This document shows, one piece after another, positions 16,613 through 26,141 of a DNA stretch of 64,000 nt. A program made the translations under genes and the position numbers. Numbering within the stretch: the first letter of the stretch is position 1; every line of letters begins with the position of its first letter. Source of the DNA: Bacteroidota bacterium (GTDB taxonomy: Bacteria > Bacteroidota > Bacteroidia > Bacteroidales > ML635J-15); contig JAKQEK010000452.1 in NCBI GenBank assembly GCA_029558535.1, positions 124,001-188,000 on the forward strand, read 5' to 3'. The notes beneath the pieces are model-generated. The model ran no database searches, was not told the origin of the DNA, and was given only the letters and a program-made list of their open reading frames with translations.

Positions 16613-18268
16613 TTAATCCTTAATATTTGGTAATTCAAGTCCGTAACCTTTCTTCTTATCAATAAATTTAAGTACAAAACCTAAAATCAGTGCTGCTGCT
16701 CCCAACACAGCCAACAACAATAACGGGTTGGTATAATTATATGAAACTGCAGCAACTTCAGGTGTCATGGTTTTATTCTCCAAAGCTGCTACAATATCAG
16801 GATTTGATGCCTTTAATATTTTACCTATTAACAATGGGAATAGCCATAAACCAATGTTCTGGATCAAGAAAATCAAAGCGTAAGCTGAGCCAATAACCTT
16901 GCTATCCACTAATTTTGGTACACTTGGCCACAGTGATGCTGGAACCAATGAAAAAGATGAACCAAGAATTAAAATTGTTAAAAATGCTACGATAATACCA
17001 CCGATTCCATTTCCTGCAAAAAGAGGTAAAATAAATGCAAAAGTCAGATGGCATACTATTAATAATATTGAACCAATCATAAGCATTGTAGCAGCTTTTC
17101 CTTTTCTATCGACATATTTTCCAAGTATTGGAGTAATTCCTACTGCTAACAATGGGAATACAGCAAATATTGATTCTGCAGATTGACGTTTGTATGCCAT
17201 GTAGCAAAATACGAGTAACGAAATTATTGAAATCACCAATAATACAACTCTTTTACTCTTTTTTGTAAAATTGCTCATAAATGCAGTTGCTGCAACAACA
17301 AGCATAACAGCATACTGTACATAGGTAACAGAATTTGATCCCCAGAAAGAATCTGCAGAAACCTCAGTAAAGGTCAAATTACACTGCAACATATTAACCG
17401 CATATTTCTGAAATGGGAAAATAGCTGAATAATAAAGTACACAAAGCAATGCAACAAGCCAAAAACCTGTACTTGACATAATCTTGCCAATATCACGAAC
17501 TTTGAATGGTTCATCTTTCTCTTCAGCCTCTCCTGTTTGTGCATCAAGCTTTTTATCCATAAAGAAATAGACAATAAACATTATCAGGGCAATCATTAAA
17601 AGAATAACCCCAAATGCAACAGAACGAGAAACATCGACAGAACCAAATGATCTGGCAATAACAGGCGAGAAAATCATACAGGTAGCAACTCCCAAGCGAG
17701 CTAATGCCATTTCAGAACCCATTGCCAATGCCATTTCTTTACCTCTAAACCATTTAACAATACCTCTTGAAACCGTAATCCCCGCCATTTCAACTCCACA
17801 ACCAAAAACCATAAAACCAACTGAAGCTAATTTAGCAGATGCTGGCATACCTCTATAAAATGGTGAAACCCCAATTTCATCAAATCCGGGAATGTAATTT
17901 AAATTATTATTAAACCATGTTTCTAAACCTGAACCCATAAATGACTCTGTTACCGCATACCAATTTATAGCTGCACCCAGAAGCATTACAAGACCTGATA
18001 AAATTGCCGTAAAACGCACGCCCATTTTATCCAGAATAATACCGGCAAAAATCAGGAATAAGATAAATACATTTAAAAACGTTTCAGATCCCGCATACGT
18101 TCCAAAAGCGGTAGAATCCCATCCACGTGTTGATTCCAGCAGATCTTTAACAGGCGATAGTATATCCATAAAGATATACGAGCAAAACATCGCAAATGCC
18201 AATAATACCAGAGCTGTCCACCTTATTGAAGGCACATCTCTCATCAATTTTTGAATTTTTTCAGTCAT
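16613..18268 (-). CDS. Major facilitator superfamily transporter
   Basis: From the ATG at 18268 the protein has 551 residues and about 12 hydrophobic segments. The loop between segments 2 and 3 has the MFS signature-like GIILDKMGVRFTA. A second cytoplasmic motif (GKYVDRKGKAATM) occurs in the second half. A central cytoplasmic insert with many acidic residues (TGEAEEKDEPFKVRD) separates the halves. The stretch GKEMALAMGSEMALARLG resembles NarK and MFSD1-like carriers, but the cargo is not clear. The gene stands alone, with its own terminator and a minus-strand -7 element (TACATTTG, reverse complement at 18302-18309). Confidence 0.88.
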   Translation of the reverse strand: MTEKIQKLMRDVPSIRWTALVLLAFAMFCSYIFMDILSPVKDLLESTRGWDSTAFGTYAGSETFLNVFILFLIFAGIILDKMGVRFTAILSGLVMLLGAAINWYAVTESFMGSGLETWFNNNLNYIPGFDEIGVSPFYRGMPASAKLASVGFMVFGCGVEMAGITVSRGIVKWFRGKEMALAMGSEMALARLGVATCMIFSPVIARSFGSVDVSRSVAFGVILLMIALIMFIVYFFMDKKLDAQTGEAEEKDEPFKVRDIGKIMSSTGFWLVALLCVLYYSAIFPFQKYAVNMLQCNLTFTEVSADSFWGSNSVTYVQYAVMLVVAATAFMSNFTKKSKRVVLLVISIISLLVFCYMAYKRQSAESIFAVFPLLAVGITPILGKYVDRKGKAATMLMIGSILLIVCHLTFAFILPLFAGNGIGGIIVAFLTILILGSSFSLVPASLWPSVPKLVDSKVIGSAYALIFLIQNIGLWLFPLLIGKILKASNPDIVAALENKTMTPEVAAVSYNYTNPLLLLAVLGAAALILGFVLKFIDKKKGYGLELPNIKD

Positions 18269-18350
18269 AAGGAAATTTTTTAAATTATTTAAATGCAATT
18301 GCAAATGTAAAACTATTTTGAACAAATAAAATTTATTTTTTTTATCTTTT

Positions 18351-18381
18351 TTTTGATTAATAAACTATTTTTATACTTTTG
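18351..18381 (+). promoter_or_regulatory. Promoter of the type IX cargo gene at 18417
   Basis: TTTTG at 18351-18355 and TACTTTTG at 18374-18381 match the Bacteroidota -33 and -7 elements with an 18-bp spacer. The predicted start of transcription is near 18388, giving a 29-base leader. Confidence 0.7.
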
Positions 18382-18416
18382 TTAAACAATAATAATGTTC
18401 AACTAATTTCTTAATT

Positions 18417-20792
18417 ATGAAAAATTTTACTTTTTTATTTTTGTTAATCTCTATTAGCTTATTATTCAATGAAGCTATCGGACAAAACCTTAATCCAGCC
18501 AAACAATCAAAGGCTGTATTTAATATAACCGTCAATACGGTTGTTGGAGGAACTGCTACTGTTACAACACTTCCCGATGCAACATGCGAAGAAGCTGAAA
18601 CTGTTACAGTAACAATTTCAGATATCGAAGCTGGTAAACAATTCTCGGCTATTGACGTAATCGCCGAAGATTTGTCAGTGATTTCAACAACGGAAGTAAC
18701 TGCAGGTGAAGAATACACATTTACAATGCCTGCCCAAAATGTTACCGTTACTGTTACTCTCGAGGACATTCCTGTTCCGGTTTATGACATTGTTGTAAAT
18801 GTAACCGGAGGTACTGCTGATGTTACTACTGATCCAGTTGACGAAGCCGAAGAAGATGCAACTGTTACTGTTTCAATTTCTAATATCGAAGATGGTAAAC
18901 AATTCTCGGCTATTGATGTAATTGCAGAAGATTTATCAGTGATTTCAACAGCAGAAGTGACCGCAGGTGAAGAATATACATTTACAATGCCTGCCCAAAA
19001 CGTTACAGTTACTGTTACTTTTGAAGTTATTCCTCCAATTGTAATACACACTCAACCTGAATCAGCTATTATCTGCGAATATGAATCTGCAGATCTAACG
19101 GTGATCGCAGAAGCAAGCTTTGCCGAAACACTTGAATATCAATGGTACTATAACAGTGAAATTCTTGAAGGCGAAACAAATAATGTTTTAAATACTCAAA
19201 TGCCAGGTCAATATTATTGTTTATTAATCGCCGGAGAAGATGAATTGCAAACCAATCAGGTTACAGTTAACGTTGTTGAGGTTAACCCAGTTCTGGAACC
19301 GGAAGTTCAAGCTTGCGAAGGTACCAGTGTCCAATTATATCCCGGAGTTTTTGTAGGTTACGAATGGCAGGATTTAACAACAGAACAGTTTTATCATGTA
19401 ACTGAAGATGGAACATATTCTGTTACTGTCACCGGAGACAATGGTTGTACTGCAAGTGCTTCAACAGTCGTTACTTTCGTTGACGAATTGACTATTCCAT
19501 GGGAAGATACAACAAAACTTTGCAGTGGTTCAAATATTATTCTAACAGCTCCTACTGCTGATTCATATGAATGGGGTGAAGGTGAAGTTACTAGCACTCT
19601 GGAAGTTACTGAAGAAGGTTGGTATTATCTGACTGTTACATTAGCAACCTGCACAGGAAATGATTCCATTTATGTAGAATTAGCAGCTTCTCCTGAAGAG
19701 TTTGAGTTGGGTGAAGATATTTCTGTATGCGACGGCACAACTGTAACAATTAATGGTCCTGTTGTCGAAGATGTAGAATACTTATGGAATACTGAAGAAA
19801 CAACACAAAATATAGAAGTTACAGAAACGGGAACCTATAGTCTTACTTTAACAAATGAATTCGGATGCGAAACATCAGATTTCATTTACATTGTATTTAA
19901 TGATTTTATTGTTCCTGATCTTCATACAAGTGATAGTATTTACTCTTGTGCAGGTGAAACTGTTACTTTAGACCCTCAAGAAGGTATTGCCTGGTTATGG
20001 AGCGATGCTTCTACTGAAAGCACTTTAGATGTAACTACAAATGGCTGGTATTATGTTACAGTTACTGTAACCGGTGGTTGTGAAGGTTCAGATAGTGTAT
20101 ATGTCCTTTTCCATACCTTACCTTTAATTGATTTAGGTGCAAATCAAGCAATATGCGATGGATTAAATGTTTTACTAGAAGCTCCGGAAGACATGATATA
20201 TTCCTGGAATACAGGAGACTCTGTTCAATCTATTACTATTGATACCGCAGGAGTATATTCATGTACAATTACTGATGTCAATGGATGCTCAAATTCTGAC
20301 CAAATGTCTTTAAGTATCTATAATTTGCCCGGCGTAGATCTTGGTTCTGATATTTTTGTTGATGAAACCCAGACTATTATTTTAGGAGTAGAAACAGGGC
20401 ATCCTGAATATTTGTGGTCAACCGGTGCTACTACAGATTTTATTATTATTGAAGCATCTGAACTTGAACTTGGACCTAACACATTTTCTGTTACTGTAAC
20501 TAGCAATAATGATTGTATTGCGGAAGATGAAGTTATAATCACAGTAATTCCCGGAGCAGGAATCGAATCAAACAAATTAAAAGATTTTAGTGTTTATCCG
20601 AATCCTTCAAACGGTATTATTAACATCTCCGGTGAAGACATTATATCAATTGATATTTTTGACAGTTTAGGAAGATATGTAGTGTCTACTTTAGAAAGAC
20701 AAATTGATTTAAAAGATCTAGCCAAAGGGATTTATACAATTAAAATCAGCACAAAAGAAACTAGTGTTAACACAAAACTGATTTTAGAGTAA
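18417..20792 (+). CDS. Large repeat-rich adhesin-like protein with type IX sorting domain
   Basis: The 791-residue protein has a signal peptide (ending EAIGQ, about residue 23). Two 87-residue repeats follow (DNA at about 18522-18778 and 18783-19039) that share an exact GKQFSAIDVIAEDLSVIS segment. Several immunoglobulin/PKD-like units come next, each with a YxWNTxExT or YEWGE strand and a conserved Cys pair (CxGxxVxL ... GC). The C-terminal type A sorting domain starts FSVYPNPSNG and ends with TIKISTKETSVNTKLILE. Expected location is the cell surface or medium. No catalytic residues are visible; adhesion is inferred. Confidence 0.85.
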   Translation: MKNFTFLFLLISISLLFNEAIGQNLNPAKQSKAVFNITVNTVVGGTATVTTLPDATCEEAETVTVTISDIEAGKQFSAIDVIAEDLSVISTTEVTAGEEYTFTMPAQNVTVTVTLEDIPVPVYDIVVNVTGGTADVTTDPVDEAEEDATVTVSISNIEDGKQFSAIDVIAEDLSVISTAEVTAGEEYTFTMPAQNVTVTVTFEVIPPIVIHTQPESAIICEYESADLTVIAEASFAETLEYQWYYNSEILEGETNNVLNTQMPGQYYCLLIAGEDELQTNQVTVNVVEVNPVLEPEVQACEGTSVQLYPGVFVGYEWQDLTTEQFYHVTEDGTYSVTVTGDNGCTASASTVVTFVDELTIPWEDTTKLCSGSNIILTAPTADSYEWGEGEVTSTLEVTEEGWYYLTVTLATCTGNDSIYVELAASPEEFELGEDISVCDGTTVTINGPVVEDVEYLWNTEETTQNIEVTETGTYSLTLTNEFGCETSDFIYIVFNDFIVPDLHTSDSIYSCAGETVTLDPQEGIAWLWSDASTESTLDVTTNGWYYVTVTVTGGCEGSDSVYVLFHTLPLIDLGANQAICDGLNVLLEAPEDMIYSWNTGDSVQSITIDTAGVYSCTITDVNGCSNSDQMSLSIYNLPGVDLGSDIFVDETQTIILGVETGHPEYLWSTGATTDFIIIEASELELGPNTFSVTVTSNNDCIAEDEVIITVIPGAGIESNKLKDFSVYPNPSNGIINISGEDIISIDIFDSLGRYVVSTLERQIDLKDLAKGIYTIKISTKETSVNTKLILE
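18522..19039 (+). repeat. Two tandem 261-bp in-frame repeats
   Basis: GGTAAACAATTCTCGGCTAT occurs at 18633 and again at 18894, a 261-bp (87-codon) offset. The two units stay alike over most of their length, with mainly third-position differences. This is a domain duplication inside the cargo gene. Confidence 0.85.
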
Positions 20793-20820
20793 ACTAATTA
20801 TTACAAATAGCATATCATAG

Positions 20821-20860
20821 AAAGAAAAGAAGATAATTTACTATCTTCTTTTCTTTTTTT
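20821..20860 (+). terminator. Rho-independent terminator after the cargo gene
   Basis: AGAAAAGAAGATA and TATCTTCTTTTCT form a 13-bp stem around ATTTAC, followed by T8. It closes the transcript of the gene ending at 20792. Confidence 0.88.
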
Positions 20861-20953
20861 TGTATTAACCTTATATTGTTAATAACTAAAAGTTGAAACT
20901 TTATCGTTATTAATATAATTGCAATAATTTTGTCACTATTAAAATTCATAAAT

Positions 20954-21082
20954 ATGAAAAAAATATTAATAATTTTAGCTGTTTTTGCTCTTGTTTGTTT
21001 AGGATTATATTCTTGCAAAACGACAAACGATTGTCCGGCTTATGGTAAAGCCAATAATGATATTGTCAAAAAAAGAGTCTAA
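20954..21082 (+). CDS. Small lipoprotein, 42 residues
   Basis: ATG at 20954 opens a 42-codon frame ending TAA at 21082. It has a basic start (MKK), a hydrophobic core and a lipobox GLYSC with Cys21, so it should be cleaved and lipidated. Only 22 residues remain (CKTTNDCPAYGKANNDIVKK...), including a second Cys and a CPAYG motif. A TAATTTTG -7 element lies at 20925-20932. The next gene encodes an outer-membrane beta-barrel protein 43 bases on. I recall short CPAYG-type proteins in this phylum but know no function. Confidence 0.7.
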   Translation: MKKILIILAVFALVCLGLYSCKTTNDCPAYGKANNDIVKKRV

Positions 21083-21125
21083 ACTCGATTGAGATATATC
21101 ATATTTTTTTACTTTTGTAGTAATT

Positions 21126-21956
21126 ATGATTTTTTTAAAAAAAATATTATTACTACAAATTTGTTTTATTTTATTCCCTATTTATATTTTTTCTCAGGGA
21201 GAGTTAGAAATTACTCGGGAACCTGACAAATACAATCTAAATTCTATTGGATTTAAGTTAAACTCTAACGGTAGTGGTGCCTATTATAGTTTTTCTACAA
21301 GAATTAATTATAGATTAAGACGTTTCTTTGAGGCAGAATACAATTATATGAAAAGTCCGAAAGAAATCAAAGTTGTAAATCCTTATTTTGAATCTATCAC
21401 AGTTAAAAAATTTGTATTTGGAAAGACCTATACTGTCCATAACATTAAAGCAGGATATGGTTATAATAAAATGATATTCGATAAAAGAGATAGAAATAGT
21501 GTTTCAATTCATTTAAAAGGAGGAGGAGGAGTCATTTTGGCTGTTTCAAAACCTATTTATTATGAAATTGTTGATAGCCTTAAACTAATTAATGGTTATT
21601 TTATACCCTACACTTCATACTACCGCATTGATATTAATATTCAAAATAATCCTACCGACATAGTAGGAAAAGCCCCTTTCAATCTTGGATTAAATGAAAT
21701 GAAAGTTCATCCTGGAATATATCTTAAAATGGGAATGAGTTTCGATTTTAGTCAGGATATCATGAAATCTAAAGTTTTGGAAACCGGTGTAATTTATGAT
21801 TATTATCTTAACCCAATAGAAATTATTGCAGGGCAAGTTAATTCGAATTTTTTATATTTATACATCAGCTATCATTTTGGAAAGAAATATGATGCAGTAT
21901 TAAATCGTGAATTTCGTAAAGATCAGAGAAAAATTTCGAGGCAATCTATTAATTAA
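21126..21956 (+). CDS. Outer-membrane beta-barrel protein of unknown function
   Basis: The 276 residues start with a signal peptide (ending IYIFSQ, about residue 24). Alternating amphipathic strands rich in Tyr and Gly follow (for example FSTRINYRLRRFFEAEYNYMKSPKEIKVVNPYFE and the terminal FLYLYISYHFGKKYD), ending with a basic tail. This pattern fits a small outer-membrane barrel conserved in Bacteroidota. A TACTTTTG -7 element lies at 21110-21117, very close to the ATG. The small lipoprotein immediately upstream may be a partner; that is inference from proximity only. Confidence 0.75.
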   Translation: MIFLKKILLLQICFILFPIYIFSQGELEITREPDKYNLNSIGFKLNSNGSGAYYSFSTRINYRLRRFFEAEYNYMKSPKEIKVVNPYFESITVKKFVFGKTYTVHNIKAGYGYNKMIFDKRDRNSVSIHLKGGGGVILAVSKPIYYEIVDSLKLINGYFIPYTSYYRIDINIQNNPTDIVGKAPFNLGLNEMKVHPGIYLKMGMSFDFSQDIMKSKVLETGVIYDYYLNPIEIIAGQVNSNFLYLYISYHFGKKYDAVLNREFRKDQRKISRQSIN

Positions 21957-22073
21957 AAGCTTATTGTTAAAAACATTGACAATTAATTTTGTAAGTTAAA
22001 ATAAATCTTTCTATATTAGAGGTTTAAAAATTTAATACAAAAAAATATTATTCTATAACGTAAAATTGTGAAT

Positions 22074-25004
22074 ATGAAGAAATTAGCATTAGGACTTACT
22101 TTATCTTTTATTATCATTTCTGGAATTGTAGCATTGAATATTTCAAACAAATCAGAAAAAATGTACACTCCACGTTCAGATAATAAAGAAATAATTGTTG
22201 AAAAAAGTATTCACGGAGCAGCAGAATGGCAAGCAAGAAGAAGAACAAACCTCCTGACCGGCGAAGTTGACATTCGTGATATTGATAACGCATTGAAACA
22301 AATTGCTGTATTAAAAAAGGCAAAATCAGGAAATCAATTGAATTGGATAGAATTAGGTCCGACAAATATTGGAGGAAGATGCAGGGCTATTATTTTTGAT
22401 AAAAATAATCCCAATATAATGTATGCTGGTGGAGTTTCCGGTGGACTATGGAAATCTACAACAGCTGGAAATTCATGGACTCAGGTAAAATATGCCGGTG
22501 ACTCAGAATCAAATGACGTTCCAAACTTAAATATTGGTTCTATTTGTCAAGATGCCGGAGGAACAATATATTTTGGTACCGGAGAAGGTTTCTATATGGG
22601 TTATGGAACAGGTTCAAGAGGTTTTGAGGGGGCTGGTATATGGAAATCTACTGATGGAGAAGTTTTTTCCAGAATTGAATCTACATGGTCAACTTCAGAA
22701 AGTAAAAGCACTTTTGTATATGTAAATAAAATAGTTGCTCACCCTACAATCCCGGGTAAAATATTTGCTGCTACAAAAAGAGGTATACAGATGTCAACTG
22801 ATGGCGGCGAAACGTGGACAAACCCTGTATTAAATGTTGCAGAATTTCCTATTTATGAATTTGCAGGTGATGTTGAGATAAGTTCCGACGGTAATTTCTT
22901 AATTGCAGACATTGGCATTAATGCATATGTATCCTATCAGGGTGGAGCCTATGGAACTTGGCAGAAAGTTACCGGATCGTCAGCAGGTATGCTTCCTCAA
23001 AATTCTTCAAGAACTGAATTTGCAATATCTCCAACAAATTCAAACATTGTTTATGCACAATGCACAAAATCTGATGGAAGCTTATTAAATGTTTATCGTT
23101 CTGATGATAAAGGACAAACTTGGTCTATAATCGGACCCGGTGGTTCAGCAAGTTTTAATCCTCTGGGAAATCAAGGAACTTATGACAATGTAATCGCAGT
23201 ATATCCTGATGATGAAGATCGCATAATACTTGGCGGACAATATTCTTTATGGTCATGGGGAAAAACAGAAGGTTGGAATTTATTGACTTATTGGAGCATT
23301 GATGTTAATGATTTACAATATGTACACGCTGACCAACATGCTTTAGTTTTCCACCCAACAAATCCTGACATTGTCTTCTGTGGTTCTGATGGTGGTATTC
23401 ATCGTTCAACTAATGGTGGTCTTACATGGCAAACTAAAAATAAATATTTTAACGTTACTCAATTTTATGGTATAGCTCATGGTCCAAATAAAAATGAAGT
23501 TTTAGGCGGTACACAAGACAACGGATCTCTTTTATTAAATCCTGCTGTAACAACAACAACAGGGACTTCACATGAATATTACGAAGTAAGCGGTGGCGAT
23601 GGTGGCTACTGTGAAATATCACAATTGAACCCTAATATTATCTTTTCTACAATTTATTACGGCCAACTTTTTAGAAGTGACGAAAAAGGTGCAAACGGAG
23701 ATATGGCAAGTTTTTACAATACAAGAATAACTAGCACCATTACAGGAATTGGTGACGCTTCAGGAGGACATCCTTTTGTTACGCCAATTGCTCTTTGGGA
23801 AAGTTTCTATGACGAAAATTCGGTTGAATACACTTATAAAATTGCTCCTCGCGATTATGAAGCAGGAGAAGTTGTTGAAGTAGAAAGTAATGTTTTAGCC
23901 AGATATTACCATGTTACTTTAGAAGAACCTGTCCTCGAACATGATACAATCTGGGTACATGACACATATCAGTCACAATTTGCAGTTGGTTTTAACGGAA
24001 GTGTTTGGGTTACTCGAGATGCATTAAGCATGAGAAAAGAAGCTGTTTGGGTTCCTGTTGCAACTATTACAGGTAATGTCGTTTCTTGTATGGAATGGTC
24101 TTCTGATGGAGATATTTTATATGTTGCTACTGAAAGCGGTCAAAACTCAAATTTCTATAGAATCAAGGGCTTCATCCAAAATAGAACTAATGTTCAAATG
24201 GATAATATTAATTCACAATATGGATTAACCGTAACTAAAATTGCATCTTTTAACAACCGTACTATTACGGGTATCGCAGTTGACCCTGAATTCGGAGGCA
24301 ATGTAGTTCTTACTTTAGGAAACTATGGCTCAACTTATTTTGTATATTATTCTACTTCTGCCCATGTTGCTTCGGAAATAACAAGTGGATCAGGGAGTTT
24401 TGTTTCAAAACAAGGAAATTTGCCTCAAATGCCTGTCTATGATGCTGTAATTTTGTGGAGTGATTCTCGCAAAGTGATTGTTGGAACAGAATTCGGCGTT
24501 TATTCTACAGATGATATTACTGCTGCAAATCCTGAGTGGGTTGACCAAAATGGAAATGGATTTGATTACGTTCCTACCTATCATTTCCGCCAACAAACAC
24601 ATCGCAATGGATGGATTCCGGAAATATCAGGTTATTCAGGAGTTGAAAATCATGGTTATATTTATGCCGGAACACATGGTAGAGGCATTTTCGTTTGTAA
24701 GGATTTTTCAGGACCTACGAATGTTCCGGATATTGCTTCATCAGAAAAGTTGTCCTCAGTTTCTGTATTTCCAAATCCTGCAAGTGAAACAACAAACTTA
24801 AATATCAACTTAACTGAGAAGTCTGATGTACAAATCTCAATATTTGACATCCAGGGCAAACTTGTTGATGTAATCAATTATAAAAACTTAAGTTCTGGCA
24901 GACATTCCAAAGAATATAACTGTTCATCCATGAACGCTGGCGTTTATATTGTAAGGATTAAAGCCGGACAAGATGTAAAAACCACAAAACTTATTGTTAA
25001 ATAA
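22074..25004 (+). CDS. Large BNR/sortilin-like beta-propeller protein with type IX sorting domain
   Basis: From the ATG at 22074 (a GTG two codons earlier is less likely) the protein has 976 residues. After an N-terminal hydrophobic segment come repeated Asp-box-like strands: GLWKSTTAGNSW, GIWKSTDGEVF, GIQMSTDGGETW, VYRSDDKGQTW and GIHRSTNGGLTW. These mark VPS10/BNR-type propellers. The C-terminal 75 residues are a type A sorting domain (VFPNPASETTN start, GVYIVRIKAG end). Similar proteins are secreted glycan-binding or peptidase-associated. No catalytic residues are recognised. A -7 element TAATTTTG lies at 21984-21991 and a strong terminator follows. Confidence 0.87.
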   Translation: MKKLALGLTLSFIIISGIVALNISNKSEKMYTPRSDNKEIIVEKSIHGAAEWQARRRTNLLTGEVDIRDIDNALKQIAVLKKAKSGNQLNWIELGPTNIGGRCRAIIFDKNNPNIMYAGGVSGGLWKSTTAGNSWTQVKYAGDSESNDVPNLNIGSICQDAGGTIYFGTGEGFYMGYGTGSRGFEGAGIWKSTDGEVFSRIESTWSTSESKSTFVYVNKIVAHPTIPGKIFAATKRGIQMSTDGGETWTNPVLNVAEFPIYEFAGDVEISSDGNFLIADIGINAYVSYQGGAYGTWQKVTGSSAGMLPQNSSRTEFAISPTNSNIVYAQCTKSDGSLLNVYRSDDKGQTWSIIGPGGSASFNPLGNQGTYDNVIAVYPDDEDRIILGGQYSLWSWGKTEGWNLLTYWSIDVNDLQYVHADQHALVFHPTNPDIVFCGSDGGIHRSTNGGLTWQTKNKYFNVTQFYGIAHGPNKNEVLGGTQDNGSLLLNPAVTTTTGTSHEYYEVSGGDGGYCEISQLNPNIIFSTIYYGQLFRSDEKGANGDMASFYNTRITSTITGIGDASGGHPFVTPIALWESFYDENSVEYTYKIAPRDYEAGEVVEVESNVLARYYHVTLEEPVLEHDTIWVHDTYQSQFAVGFNGSVWVTRDALSMRKEAVWVPVATITGNVVSCMEWSSDGDILYVATESGQNSNFYRIKGFIQNRTNVQMDNINSQYGLTVTKIASFNNRTITGIAVDPEFGGNVVLTLGNYGSTYFVYYSTSAHVASEITSGSGSFVSKQGNLPQMPVYDAVILWSDSRKVIVGTEFGVYSTDDITAANPEWVDQNGNGFDYVPTYHFRQQTHRNGWIPEISGYSGVENHGYIYAGTHGRGIFVCKDFSGPTNVPDIASSEKLSSVSVFPNPASETTNLNINLTEKSDVQISIFDIQGKLVDVINYKNLSSGRHSKEYNCSSMNAGVYIVRIKAGQDVKTTKLIVK

Positions 25005-25020
25005 CATTTTTAAATCTGTT

Positions 25021-25050
25021 AAAAAGCCTCATTTAATTGAGGCTTTTTTT
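25021..25050 (+). terminator. Rho-independent terminator after the BNR-type cargo gene
   Basis: AAAAAGCCTC and GAGGCTTTTT form a 10-bp stem with an 8-nt loop and run into T9. The -7 element TAAATTTG (25052-25059) of the gap gene begins right after it. Confidence 0.9.
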
Positions 25051-25081
25051 TTAAATTTGCATAAAATTAAAATTTAAAGTC

Positions 25082-26086
25082 ATGACAAAAATTAAAGTTG
25101 CAATTAATGGATTCGGTCGAATCGGGCGTAATGTATTTAAAATTGCTGTTGACCGTGAAAATATCGAAATAGTTGGTATTAATGACCTTACGGATACCAA
25201 AACCTTAGCACACCTTTTAAAATATGATTCTACACAAGGAAAATTTGATAGAAATATTAGTTATAATGAAACTTCGATAGTTGTTGAAGGTAAAGAATTC
25301 AAAGTTAGTGCTGAAAGAAATCCGGCTCAAATCCCATGGGCTACTGTTCCTGATATCGTAATAGAATCAACCGGTGTTTTTACAAGCAAAGAAAGTCCAA
25401 AAGGTGGTTATGGAGACCATTTAAAAAGTGGTGCTAAAAAAGTTATTCTTACTGTTCCGGCAAAAGACACTATTGATGCAATGATTGTATTAGGTGTTAA
25501 TGAAGAAATAATTACTCCTGCTTTACAATGTGTATCAAATGCTTCATGTACTACTAACTGTATGGCTCCGGTGGTTAAAATTCTGAATGATAATTTTGGT
25601 ATTGAAAATGGACTGATGACAACTATCCATTCTTACACAAATGATCAAATTATACTTGACGGCCCGCATAAAGATTTGAGAAGAGCCCGTTCTTGTGCTG
25701 TATCTCAAATTCCGACAACAACAGGAGCTGCAAAAGCTGTTGGTAAGGTTATCCCTGAACTAAACGGTAAACTTGACGGAATGGCGATGAGAGTACCTAC
25801 TCCTACGGGGTCTTCTGTTGATTTAGTTGTAAATCTTAAAACTGATGTAACAATAGAACAGGTTCATGAAGTAATTAAAAAGGCTGCTAACGGAAAATTA
25901 AAAGGTATTTTACAATATACTGAAGATCCTATTGTGTCTGTTGACATTATTCACAATCCACACTCTGGCATTTTTGATGCAGGATGCACAATGCTCAAAG
26001 GAAGAATGCTTAAAACCCTAACTTGGTATGATAATGAATGGGGATATTCTAACAGGGTTGTTGATCTGATTCCAAAACTACTGTAA
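25082..26086 (+). CDS. gap: Glyceraldehyde-3-phosphate dehydrogenase, type I
   Basis: This glycolytic enzyme oxidises glyceraldehyde-3-phosphate with NAD(P)+ and phosphate. The Rossmann start is INGFGRIGRNVFK (residues 7-19). The active-site motif SNASCTTNCMAP places the catalytic Cys near residue 157. Downstream are RVPTPTGSSVDLVV and the C-terminal WYDNEWGYSNRVVDL. The 334-residue length is standard. A -7 element (TAAATTTG) lies about 23 bases before the ATG, and hairpin terminators flank the gene, so it is monocistronic. Confidence 0.97.
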   Translation: MTKIKVAINGFGRIGRNVFKIAVDRENIEIVGINDLTDTKTLAHLLKYDSTQGKFDRNISYNETSIVVEGKEFKVSAERNPAQIPWATVPDIVIESTGVFTSKESPKGGYGDHLKSGAKKVILTVPAKDTIDAMIVLGVNEEIITPALQCVSNASCTTNCMAPVVKILNDNFGIENGLMTTIHSYTNDQIILDGPHKDLRRARSCAVSQIPTTTGAAKAVGKVIPELNGKLDGMAMRVPTPTGSSVDLVVNLKTDVTIEQVHEVIKKAANGKLKGILQYTEDPIVSVDIIHNPHSGIFDAGCTMLKGRMLKTLTWYDNEWGYSNRVVDLIPKLL

Positions 26087-26108
26087 GAAAAATTTATATA
26101 TTTATTAG

Positions 26109-26141
26109 AAAAATGATGCAATTTTTGTTGCATCATTTTTT
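26109..26141 (+). terminator. Bidirectional terminator between gap and the MacB-type gene
   Basis: AAAATGATGCAA and TTGCATCATTTT form a 12-bp stem with a short T-rich loop; A and T runs on both sides allow termination on both strands. The convergent genes end at 26086 and 26142. Confidence 0.88.

Noticed and set aside
18371-19051. Minus-strand Val/Thr-rich frames opposite the cargo adhesin gene
   Set aside because: They arise from the antisense of the two 87-codon repeats (Thr and Val codons read in reverse).
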